Under the pieces are notes generated by a model. That model saw only the letters and a list, made by a program, of their open reading frames with translations, did no database searches and was not told where the DNA came from. Positions 6,508-11,621 of a stretch of DNA of 23,260 bases are shown here, in pieces; positions within the stretch are counted from its first letter, which is position 1, and every line of letters begins with the position of its first letter. The DNA lies in the IMG/VR virus record IMGVR_UViG_3300018082_000029, positions 1 to 23,260 of that record; one strand, given 5' to 3'. The translations under genes and the position numbers were made by a program. The DNA is from a virus.

Positions 6508-6562
6508 GTAATTTTTTGGTTTGTTGTTTTTGTTTTGAAAATAGGCCAAGCGAGGGAGAATA
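6508..6562 (-). repeat. Leader repeat class 2, copy 1
   Basis: The 55 bases directly before the ATG of the 59-residue gene. Read on the minus strand it begins ATTCTCCCTCGC, continues with a GGC and a CAAAA-rich part, and ends with CCAAAAAATTAC before ATG. It aligns without gaps to 6819-6873. A GCGAGG just upstream could pair with CCTCGC of the element. Confidence 0.6.
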
Positions 6563-6590
6563 GAACCTCGCCCAGCTTTTCGGGGCATGA

Positions 6591-6818
6591 CTAGGCCCCG
6601 GCTTCCGTCTTGCTGACGGGAAAGTTCATGCCGCACGCCCGGTAAAACCGGCCCGTGTCAAAATTTGAATTATCTTCGCAGGCAATGCGGGCGAAGTCCT
6701 GCGCAATTTTGACGGCGGTGGACCGTATCGCACTGCCGTCACTTTTGATATCAGTGTTTGACCCGTCAATTATGGTTTTGATTGCAGCCGCTACCGCTAT
6801 GTAATGCTTTCTGGACAT
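6591..6818 (-). CDS. Small phage protein (MSRKHYIAVA type)
   Basis: A 75-residue protein beginning MSRKHYIAVAAAIKTI and ending with a SNFDTGRFYRACG block. The N-terminal SRKHY-x-AIA and C-terminal FD-x-x-RF-x-x-ACG signature recurs in many phages as an unnamed protein of 60-80 residues; function unknown. It has the class 2 leader repeat (6819-6873) immediately before the ATG and no Shine-Dalgarno sequence. Confidence 0.8.
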   Translation of the reverse strand: MSRKHYIAVAAAIKTIIDGSNTDIKSDGSAIRSTAVKIAQDFARIACEDNSNFDTGRFYRACGMNFPVSKTEAGA

Positions 6819-6873
6819 TTGATTTTTTGATTTGACGTTTGGTTTTTGAAAGAGTGCCGGGCGAGGGAGAATG
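6819..6873 (-). repeat. Leader repeat class 2, copy 2
   Basis: Direct repeat of 6508-6562, again ending at the ATG: ATTCTCCCTCGC, GGC, CTTTCAAAAACC, then CAAATCAAAAAATCAA before the ATG. Just upstream, TAAGGTGTTTAAACA resembles the first half of the start-associated element at 7836-7869 (TAAAGCGTTTAAACA), so this leader may be a hybrid of the two repeat classes. Confidence 0.6.
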
Positions 6874-6894
6874 GTTGTTTAAACACCTTAGCGT

Positions 6895-7074
6895 TTATTT
6901 ACGAATCAAACCATTGTAGACTTTCAAAGCGGCGCAACAAAAGCAATTATTGCAGCCACAAACCCGGCCCGTAAAGACGTGTGGGTTTCGCAAGGCGGCA
7001 ATGCCGCGTTCTGCGGCGAGCTTCTGAGCTTGCCCGATTTGAAGTTCAAAAAAACTTTTGTTTGTTTCAGTCAT
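6895..7074 (-). CDS. Cys-rich mini-protein
   Basis: A 59-residue protein, MTETNKSFFELQIGQAQKLA..., with a dense Cys cluster CGCNNCFCC (39, 41, 44, 46, 47). The frame is open further upstream, but that part translates the start-associated repeat and the end of the preceding gene, so the ATG at 7074 directly after the repeat is the likely start. The Cys spacing suggests metal binding; no family is recognised. Confidence 0.7.
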   Translation of the reverse strand: MTETNKSFFELQIGQAQKLAAERGIAALRNPHVFTGRVCGCNNCFCCAALKVYNGLIRK

Positions 7075-7108
7075 ACTATTGTTATCGGTAGGTTGCTGAA
7101 AAACTTTA
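7075..7108 (-). repeat. Start-associated element, copy A
   Basis: A 34-base element between two genes. Its first three bases are the TAA stop of the 68-residue gene and its end touches the ATG of the 59-residue gene. Minus-strand parts: TAAAGTTTTTCAGCAACC, then TACCGATAACAATAGT before ATG. It is repeated at 7331, 7617, 7836 and, more degenerate, at 8417 and 12797. Confidence 0.75.
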
Positions 7109-7312
7109 ATCTCCGTAGTAGCTGGTTTCATTCTGGTCGTAAGCCGGACCTTCAATCGCGCGCGTGCAAGCCTTGCAATGATACCCTTGACTTTTGTCAT
7201 GTTGGCTCAGTGCGTTCTTTGCTCCGCAAGTCGGGCAATCGTAGCGGTTGCCGGAGCGATTCGCCCGGCGGATTTGCGCGTAATATTCGGCTCGTTCTTG
7301 GTAGTCACTCAT
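7106..7312 (-). CDS. Zinc-ribbon mini-protein
   Basis: A 68-residue protein starting MSDYQERAEYYAQIRRANRS with two CxxC knuckles, CPTC (26-29) and CKAC (46-49), 16 residues apart: a classical zinc ribbon. It may bind nucleic acid or a host RNA polymerase subunit; that is inference. The ATG at 7312 is chosen because the part upstream is the repeat; here, uniquely, 18 bases with an A-rich ACCAAAAAAG separate the element from the ATG. Confidence 0.75.
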   Translation of the reverse strand: MSDYQERAEYYAQIRRANRSGNRYDCPTCGAKNALSQHDKSQGYHCKACTRAIEGPAYDQNETSYYGD

Positions 7313-7330
7313 ATCTTTTTTGGTTTCCGT

Positions 7331-7361
7331 ATTACCATCGGCAGGTTGTTGAAAAACTTTA
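7331..7361 (-). repeat. Start-associated element, copy B
   Basis: Begins with the TAA stop of the 85-residue gene (7359-7361) and reads TAAAGTTTTTCAACAACC, then TGCCGATGGTAAT. Unlike the other copies it does not touch the ATG; an A-rich 18-base spacer follows. Confidence 0.7.
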
Positions 7362-7616
7362 GTTGGCGGGTCGCGCGCCCGTCGCAACACGTTCAATTTC
7401 TTTAATTGCAGAGATTTTGCCTCCATCCGCTTCGTAGAAGGCTCGAAGATACCGGCGGCTGTCTCCGGTGCCTTCAAAAGCCTTCCAAGGATGGACCTCA
7501 CTCGGAGTATTTCGGGATTTCTCAAGCTGGCCGATAGTTACCCCGTTTCTTTGAACCAAATATAGCGCAGGAGTATACCTGCCAACTTGGATATCAATTT
7601 GTTTAATTGTAGTCAT
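7359..7616 (-). CDS. Hypothetical protein
   Basis: An 85-residue protein, MTTIKQIDIQVGRYTPALYL..., a mixed alpha/beta composition with an initial strand-like segment and a central W-K-A-F-E-G-T-G motif. I do not recognise a family. Both ends touch start-associated elements (stop TAA within copy B, ATG directly after copy C), which supports the start and the reality of the gene. Confidence 0.75.
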   Translation of the reverse strand: MTTIKQIDIQVGRYTPALYLVQRNGVTIGQLEKSRNTPSEVHPWKAFEGTGDSRRYLRAFYEADGGKISAIKEIERVATGARPAN

Positions 7617-7649
7617 GTTATTACTATCGGCAGGTTGCCTAAAACTTTA
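7617..7649 (-). repeat. Start-associated element, copy C
   Basis: 33 bases, TAAAGTTTTAGGCAACC then TGCCGATAGTAATAAC before ATG. The TAA is the stop of the 62-residue gene upstream. One base shorter than copies A and D. Confidence 0.75.
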
Positions 7650-7835
7650 GCTCGGAATTCGGGGAATTAAAATGACGCTCGGTCCTGGCGCGGTGGCTGT
7701 TACCACCCAGTCTGACAAATGCCACAATACCGGGTCTTGGCTGAATACCTGCTTAGACAGGCCATGATTATGAAGCTCGACAAAAACACTGGGGTTGAGC
7801 CTTTGCCACTCGTGAAGAAGGATTTTTTGTTTCAT
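7647..7835 (-). CDS. Hypothetical protein
   Basis: A 62-residue protein, MKQKILLHEWQRLNPSVFVE..., ending in a hydrophobic beta-like segment (DWVVTATAPGPSVILIPRIPS). There is no known motif. It lies exactly between start-associated elements C and D, with the stop and the start codon touching them. Confidence 0.65.
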   Translation of the reverse strand: MKQKILLHEWQRLNPSVFVELHNHGLSKQVFSQDPVLWHLSDWVVTATAPGPSVILIPRIPS

Positions 7836-7869
7836 ACTATTACTATCGGCAGTCTGTTTAAACGCTTTA
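7836..7869 (-). repeat. Start-associated element, copy D
   Basis: 34 bases, TAAAGCGTTTAAACAGAC then TGCCGATAGTAATAGT before ATG; the TAA is the stop of the zinc-ribbon gene upstream. The right half is identical to the consensus of copies B and C, while the left half differs and contains GTTTAAAC, an 8-bp palindrome. Confidence 0.75.
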
Positions 7870-8016
7870 GTTATTCCAGACAGATTTCAGAGATTTCTTT
7901 ATCCAGTTCCAAAGCATGCCGCAATTGCGACATCGCCCGTGTGTCCGACTTCCAAGTCGACCTAATACTTGAATTTCGCCGCCGCATAATTGGCAGGTTC
8001 GATTTATCCGATTCAT
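7867..8016 (-). CDS. 49-residue zinc-ribbon protein
   Basis: ATG at 8016, 49 codons: MNRINRTCQLCGGEIQVLGR... with CxxC at 8-11 and 29-32 and a C-terminal Trp/Lys-rich helix (MLWNWIKKSLKSVWNN). The two knuckles 17 residues apart form a typical zinc ribbon, and the basic amphipathic tail suggests binding to nucleic acid or a membrane surface. The TAA stop is the start of repeat copy D, and the gene lies 25 bases after the stop of the 124-residue gene. Confidence 0.75.
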   Translation of the reverse strand: MNRINRTCQLCGGEIQVLGRLGSRTHGRCRNCGMLWNWIKKSLKSVWNN

Positions 8017-8041
8017 AAACTCAAAAGGCTCGCTAAGCTAA

Positions 8042-8416
8042 TCATATAAGTATAATCGAACAGTCTTTCAGATAACAAATCGCAATCTGGTCGGCGCCCC
8101 GGCCAAGGTTTATCGCGTCCTCGCGGTTCGGAAGGCACACAACCATGTCAAGATAATGGAACCCACCATCCTGCCATGTGCCGAGCGCATAAATCGCCTT
8201 TGACGAGCCGCTTGAATACGCTGGAAGGCGCGTTAAATACTGTGCAATATCCTGCGGACTTGGCGCAATGTTGGACTTCCATTCCAAAGTCTTACAAAAA
8301 GAGACTGCGTATAAATCAAGGCCCGACAAATCCTCACCTGCGGGAAGCAATGTCGTCGAACCGCCGTTTTGATTGTGCCGGCTGAGTATGTCGAAGATGA
8401 TTTCGTTTGTAATCAT
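8042..8416 (-). CDS. Hypothetical phage protein
   Basis: A 124-residue acidic soluble protein. It includes GGSTTLLPAGEDLSGLDLYAVS (18-39) and a DMVVCLPNREDAINLGR (90-106) segment, reminiscent of uncharacterised phage accessory proteins, but I cannot name the family. It is preceded by a degenerate start-associated element (copy E) that keeps the CGATAGTA core at the same distance from ATG. Confidence 0.75.
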   Translation of the reverse strand: MITNEIIFDILSRHNQNGGSTTLLPAGEDLSGLDLYAVSFCKTLEWKSNIAPSPQDIAQYLTRLPAYSSGSSKAIYALGTWQDGGFHYLDMVVCLPNREDAINLGRGADQIAICYLKDCSIILI

Positions 8417-8450
8417 ACCAATACTATCGACGATATGCAGAAGAACGCAA
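8417..8450 (-). repeat. Start-associated element, degenerate copy E
   Basis: Directly before the ATG at 8416 the minus strand reads TCGTCGATAGTATTGGT, matching the right half of the other copies (CGATAGTA at the same position), while the left half (TTGCGTTCTTCTGCATA) has lost most similarity. Just upstream lies a small hairpin CCGTA-GAAA-TACGG. Confidence 0.5.
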
Positions 8451-8468
8451 GTCCGTATTTCTACGGGT

Positions 8469-8495
8469 CTAGAAGTAGGTAATTACCCTAGAAGT
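8469..8495. promoter_or_regulatory. Operator-like palindrome with flanking direct repeats
   Basis: The perfect 10-bp palindrome GGTAATTACC (8478-8487) is flanked by two identical 8-mers CTAGAAGT (8469-8476 and 8488-8495). The right 8-mer overlaps the stop of the 116-residue gene. The symmetry suggests a protein-binding site, but no promoter boxes are evident around it. Confidence 0.35.
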
Positions 8496-8838
8496 TGCGG
8501 GATACCGCACGAAGCGTGAACGAAAACGGCTTTACATATTTAAGCCTATCGGCACGCCGGATAAATTTTGGAATTAGGTCGAACCAACGAGCCGCGCTTG
8601 ACGCTTTCTTTGGCAACGAAGCTAAAAACCACGTTCCATCGGCAACCCCGATGCTAACTGAACCTGTTAATATTCCCCGCGCGTCGCGATGGGGCACAAC
8701 GTGCACATACCGGGCTGACTTGATAGCCCGACGAACCGCGAGAGTAACAGCGCAGCGCGCAGAGTCTCCAGGCCGCCCGTCTAGAATATCCAGACGACTA
8801 ACATTAACCCGCCTAACAAACTTAAGAAGTGTTTTCAT
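8488..8838 (-). CDS. Conserved phage/bacterial small protein
   Basis: A 116-residue protein with the signature V-NVSRLDILDGRPGDSARCAV (N-terminal, about 11-31), then TLAVRRAI, and a C-terminal LP--A---FI---D----V-PFSF-L pattern. Proteins with this NV-x-x-x-DI-x-x-G-x-x-x-D-x-x-x-C-A/P-V-A-x-A layout are frequent in phages and plasmids and remain of unknown function as far as I know. The A-rich leader ACCAAAAAATAC precedes the ATG, and the ATG overlaps the upstream stop (ATGA). Confidence 0.8.
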   Translation of the reverse strand: MKTLLKFVRRVNVSRLDILDGRPGDSARCAVTLAVRRAIKSARYVHVVPHRDARGILTGSVSIGVADGTWFLASLPKKASSAARWFDLIPKFIRRADRLKYVKPFSFTLRAVSRNF

Positions 8839-9032
8839 GTTTTGTATTTTTTGGTTAGCTTCGCTCCTTCGCGACGAAATTCATCCGGCGCTAAAGCAGG
8901 AGGAAAGATAATCTCCGCGAAATTGTCTTTATATTGCTGCGTCCAGCCACTGCGAGGGACGCTTCCCTTGCCGGACCCGTGAGCGTTGCCGAAAAGGTTC
9001 CGATTAACTGGTCCTATCTTACGCCTTTTCAT
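8835..9032 (-). CDS. Small basic protein
   Basis: A 65-residue Lys/Arg/Gly-rich protein, MKRRKIGPVNRNLFGNAHGS..., ending KLTKKYKT. It has no fold-defining motif. It overlaps the upstream gene by 14 bases and the downstream ATG by ATGA, which is the main support for its being translated. Confidence 0.65.
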   Translation of the reverse strand: MKRRKIGPVNRNLFGNAHGSGKGSVPRSGWTQQYKDNFAEIIFPPALAPDEFRREGAKLTKKYKT

Positions 9033-9201
9033 GCTTGATTTTCCTGGCAGCGAAAGCAGTCAGCCGGGCGCGCTGTTGAGAAGCGGCGAGCCGCCTACCT
9101 TTGGCCAGCTTTTCGGCGCGACGCTCTTCGATGCCGGCAGCTTTGCCGAACTTTTCGGCGTGTTGTTCGTTAATTCGTTTGATATCACTAAGGTCATTCA
9201 T
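9019..9201 (-). CDS. Small basic helical protein
   Basis: A 60-residue protein, MNDLSDIKRINEQHAEKFGK..., highly charged and helical (EERRAEKLAKGRRLAASQQRARL). The leader TTAAAAACACAAAAGT before the ATG is A-rich without a Shine-Dalgarno sequence. It overlaps the next gene by 14 bases. Function unknown. Confidence 0.65.
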   Translation of the reverse strand: MNDLSDIKRINEQHAEKFGKAAGIEERRAEKLAKGRRLAASQQRARLTAFAARKIKHEKA

Positions 9202-9213
9202 ACTTTTGTGTTT

Positions 9214-9405
9214 TTAACTCGCTGCGCTCATTCGTTCAATTCGCTGAAGCACTCTACCCTCGGCGGTATAGATGTCAACCCAATGCTCGCTGCAATCCAG
9301 TTCCAAAATTTTCCGCGCGTGACTCCGGGCTTCATCCAAATTTATTTCAGGAGTTATGGTATCAAAGCCTTTGCTGCTCATGAGAAAAATATTTTCAAGG
9401 TTCAT
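9214..9405 (-). CDS. Hypothetical protein
   Basis: A 63-residue protein, MNLENIFLMSSKGFDTITPE..., with a short LDEARSHARKILELD helix followed by HWVDIYTAEGRVLQRIER. The ATG overlaps the stop of the 141-residue gene (ATGA). Nothing else can be assigned. Confidence 0.65.
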   Translation of the reverse strand: MNLENIFLMSSKGFDTITPEINLDEARSHARKILELDCSEHWVDIYTAEGRVLQRIERMSAAS

Positions 9406-9827
9406 TTTGCCTTAGGGTTTTCATCCGGAGTCGTAACTTGAGAAATGCCTGCCGCAACCGCTTCCGCCAGCCGTTGAGAAAATCCCCCGCGATGTAGCAT
9501 GCTTGACAGCCCTTGGACGGCGGGCAGATATTCGGTTTGCAGTATCAAGTAACTCTCAAGCAACGTGCGGGCGTTATTGTAAACGAATGTGGCAAGCACG
9601 TTACTTAGCTCTTCTGCTTGTTTTTCAGGATTCGGGTTCCCAGGCGTCGCGATTTGCGGCCCGTTTTTGCTCAGGTAGTCAATTTTAGCGAGTAGCGCAA
9701 GCGCCTGCTGTGCGGTCTTCGGACTCGCCGGGAGGTCCTGGAATCGTGTGGCGCTCTCCGCCTGATTTCCTCCCGATTGGTTGTTCAGGAGCTTTTCGTT
9801 GCTGTCGTTCGTATTGTTGCTGCTCAT
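9402..9827 (-). CDS. Hypothetical protein overlapping its upstream gene by 143 bases
   Basis: A 141-residue protein. The first ~30 residues are Asn/Ser/Gln-rich and look disordered; residues ~38-125 are helical (TAQQALALLAKIDYLS, NVLATFVYNNARTLLESYLI). The ATG at 9827 lies 143 bases inside the 314-residue gene in another frame; no later Met precedes the helical part, so the long overlap is probably real, although a non-ATG start nearer 9690 cannot be excluded. The leader before the ATG is CAGCAAAAAATT, the A-rich type. Confidence 0.7.
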   Translation of the reverse strand: MSSNNTNDSNEKLLNNQSGGNQAESATRFQDLPASPKTAQQALALLAKIDYLSKNGPQIATPGNPNPEKQAEELSNVLATFVYNNARTLLESYLILQTEYLPAVQGLSSMLHRGGFSQRLAEAVAAGISQVTTPDENPKAK

Positions 9828-10629
9828 AATTTTTTGCTGAATCTATTAGGTTTCGGAAGGTCGCTGTTAACTCCGCTACGGCAACACCCAGCGATTGAAG
9901 TTGAGCCGTATTGAAATTTATTTGCTGTGAGATTTTTTGGATTTCATCATCGCGCTCGTTCGCCCAATCAAAAAGCCGGGCACGCTGTTCGTCAATTCTA
10001 CTGACGGATTCCCCAAAGGTTTGTATTCGTTCCAGGACTTGAGCTAACTGGCTAGCCTGCCGCTTGCGAGGAAAGACGACTAAAGCAGGTATTGCTTCTT
10101 CCGACTTCAGCGGCGCCGGATAGAGTATACCTTTAGCCAGAAGAAAGTCTTCAACGTTCGCCAGAAAATCAAGCACGTCAGATATCGGCTGGCCCGCCGC
10201 AAAATTATTTGGCCCATCAGGAGTATAGCAAGCATACTGTTCGCGAATAAACAGCGGCAGGTTAAAGCGGGCATCTTCTTCATCCGGCTTGAAGTTTGCA
10301 TAACGAGGGGCCACACAATGCGGATACCGCGTAAAAAGTGAAATAAATAAATCACGCATCAGCGCTGAAGCTGGCAAACAGTAAGAAGAGAAAAGAACTT
10401 CTTGTTTCTTGTGCAATGAAAAACGGACTTGAAACTGGGGGGGCGCCCCCCCTTTCGGTCCGCGAGAAATTCCAGATAAAGCATTCACTCTAGCCTTTTG
10501 CATAACTAGTTTAGCCGCGTCATCAGTTAGTCCTGCGGAGGGATAGCTTCGTTCATCCATAAACTTTGTAAGGAATGAAATGTTGCTGTCGTAAATATGT
10601 TTCCAAAGAGTGACGTTGTTGTTTTTCAT
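9685..10629 (-). CDS. Hypothetical protein with C-terminal coiled coil
   Basis: A 314-residue soluble protein, unknown. Residues 1-190 are mixed, with a GPKGGAPPQFQ loop (about 57-67) encoded by a 16-bp G/C palindrome. Residues ~195-280 form a likely coiled coil (QLAQVLERIQTFGESVSRID..., IQKISQQINFNTAQLQSLGV). The last ~45 residues are Gln/Arg/Pro-rich and share their DNA with the start of the 141-residue gene. A well-formed promoter (10639-10667) lies nine bases before the ATG, so this gene probably heads a transcription unit and its mRNA would be almost leaderless. Confidence 0.75.
   Translation of the reverse strand: MKNNNVTLWKHIYDSNISFLTKFMDERSYPSAGLTDDAAKLVMQKARVNALSGISRGPKGGAPPQFQVRFSLHKKQEVLFSSYCLPASALMRDLFISLFTRYPHCVAPRYANFKPDEEDARFNLPLFIREQYACYTPDGPNNFAAGQPISDVLDFLANVEDFLLAKGILYPAPLKSEEAIPALVVFPRKRQASQLAQVLERIQTFGESVSRIDEQRARLFDWANERDDEIQKISQQINFNTAQLQSLGVAVAELTATFRNLIDSAKNYEQQQYERQQRKAPEQPIGRKSGGERHTIPGPPGESEDRTAGACATR
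10437..10452. repeat. 16-bp pure G/C palindrome in a coding region
   Basis: Seven G, then CG, then seven C: a perfect 16-bp self-complementary block inside the 314-residue gene, encoding Gly-Gly-Ala-Pro-Pro. Homopolymer runs of seven are prone to slippage, both in replication and in sequencing. Confidence 0.9.
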
Positions 10630-10638
10630 ATTGTGAAT

Positions 10639-10667
10639 ATCTTACCGTTGAATCGCCGCGTTGTCAA
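10639..10667 (-). promoter_or_regulatory. Sigma70-type promoter, near-leaderless
   Basis: TTGACA (10662-10667), 17-bp spacer, TAAGAT (10639-10644), then nine bases to the ATG at 10629. With a start site about seven bases after the -10 box the mRNA leader would be only two or three bases long. Confidence 0.7.
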
Positions 10668-10682
10668 CCTCGTCTCTCCCCG

Positions 10683-11363
10683 TCACGCGTGTCCCCATTC
10701 CTTTTCCCATTCTAAATCCCTCGCCTCCGCGCGTTGTTCCTCCGCTGCGCGTGCGGCAGCAACTTCCGCTTGTGCTGCGGCAAGCTCCTTCTGTGCGGCA
10801 ATAAGCCGGGCTTGTGGGGTGACGACGGTAGAGGGTGCCGCCGCTTTTAACTGAATCTCATACAACATGCCGACGCGCAAAATAACATAGCGACAGTCCG
10901 GCGACTTAATATTTTGACCTCGCCTGTCAAGGTATTGCCATGCAGCGGAGTTAGACGTAAAAGTCTTGCCCACTTCAACAGCGTGGCTCTTTTTCTGGCG
11001 CCAAAGCTTTATCTCGTGGGTTTTGTCCTCGACTATGCGCCACGATTGTCCGTCGTGTTGGTAGGCATAAGGGCAGTCGAAGGAATGCGGGTTGTATCCT
11101 GCTTCCTTCAAGGCACGAACGGCATTTTCTTTGCGGGCATACTCAGTCTCAAGCAACCTAACTCGCTTCGCTCGTTCCTTCTCTTCAGCGTCGCGCCGGT
11201 TGATTTTTGCGCCCGCCTCTAGCAGATTAGCACGGCGAAGCTTTTCCCCTTCTGTAAGCGGGGTAATAGAAGGAACTTTTTTTGGTGTAGACACGTCGCG
11301 CTCATCGTCATCGGCGTAGAACTGCCACTCCGCTGGTGCCAGTTCTTCGATTTTACTTTTCAT
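10683..11363 (-). CDS. Coiled-coil hypothetical protein, first gene of the leftward cluster
   Basis: A 226-residue protein starting MKSKIEELAPAEWQFYADDD. The ATG at 11363 is chosen over an in-frame ATG at 11420 because the latter part translates iteron DNA. Residues ~45-90 and ~185-222 are charged/Ala-rich helices (LIAAQKELAAAQAEVAAARA), and the middle (~95-180) is a small aromatic domain (YQHDGQSWRIVEDKTHEIKLW). No catalytic motif is seen. It lies next to the iteron/palindrome region at 11384-11498 and may be an early gene controlled from there. Confidence 0.75.
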   Translation of the reverse strand: MKSKIEELAPAEWQFYADDDERDVSTPKKVPSITPLTEGEKLRRANLLEAGAKINRRDAEEKERAKRVRLLETEYARKENAVRALKEAGYNPHSFDCPYAYQHDGQSWRIVEDKTHEIKLWRQKKSHAVEVGKTFTSNSAAWQYLDRRGQNIKSPDCRYVILRVGMLYEIQLKAAAPSTVVTPQARLIAAQKELAAAQAEVAAARAAEEQRAEARDLEWEKEWGHA

Positions 11364-11368
11364 ATTGA

Positions 11369-11396
11369 AGCTTAAACTGGATTGGCGAATTGTCAA
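11369..11396 (-). promoter_or_regulatory. Candidate leftward promoter inside iteron 1
   Basis: TTGACA (11391-11396), 16-bp spacer, TAAGCT (11369-11374), five bases to the ATG at 11363. The -10 box is weak, but the perfect -35 box coincides with the first iteron, so a protein bound to the iterons would block it. Confidence 0.45.
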
Positions 11397-11469
11397 ATCG
11401 GCGAATTGGCGGATTGTCATAACATACTTTACGGAGGATTGTCATAATATACTTTTAGGAGGAGTAACA
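11384..11469. repeat. Four iterons of 24-25 bp period
   Basis: On the plus strand GGCGAATTGTCA (11384), GGCGGATTGTCA (11408), GGAGGATTGTCA (11433) and a weaker GGAGGAGTAACA (11458) recur every 24-25 bp. Iterons 2 and 3 continue with TAA-C/T-ATACTTT. The period is more than two helical turns. They lie in the gap between the leftward cluster and the rightward genes, the usual place for operators or a replication origin. Confidence 0.65.
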
Positions 11470-11498
11470 TAATAAGTATTATTATACTCCTCCTAAAA
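11453..11498. promoter_or_regulatory. 14-bp perfect inverted repeat at the divergence point
   Basis: TTTTAGGAGGAGTA (11453-11466) is repeated inverted as TACTCCTCCTAAAA (11485-11498) around an 18-base A/T-rich centre. The left arm contains iteron 4. The arms contain GGAGGAG, so a transcript in either direction would carry a Shine-Dalgarno-like string in a stem. Bases 11499-11621 beyond it hold no convincing gene, only A/T- and pyrimidine-rich DNA. Confidence 0.6.
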
Positions 11499-11621
11499 TA
11501 CTATATGCTCTTACCTCTCTTACCTTTTCTTTTTTTTTCCATTATTGGGCTTTTGGAATTTCGCTGCCGCGTGGCTATCTTTTCGGTGGCGCAAGCTTGA
11601 AATTTTTCACACAGTAAAGAT

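Noticed and set aside
8495-8911. 138-codon plus-strand frame opposite the 116-residue gene
   Set aside because: The minus-strand protein has a recurrent phage signature and an ATGA overlap; the plus frame is a composition-driven shadow.
11505-11600. 31-codon hydrophobic plus-strand frame (MLLPLLPFLFFSIIGLL...)
   Set aside because: It arises from a pyrimidine-rich tract, has no Shine-Dalgarno sequence and its second half is not membrane-like. It could be a small membrane peptide but is not supportable.
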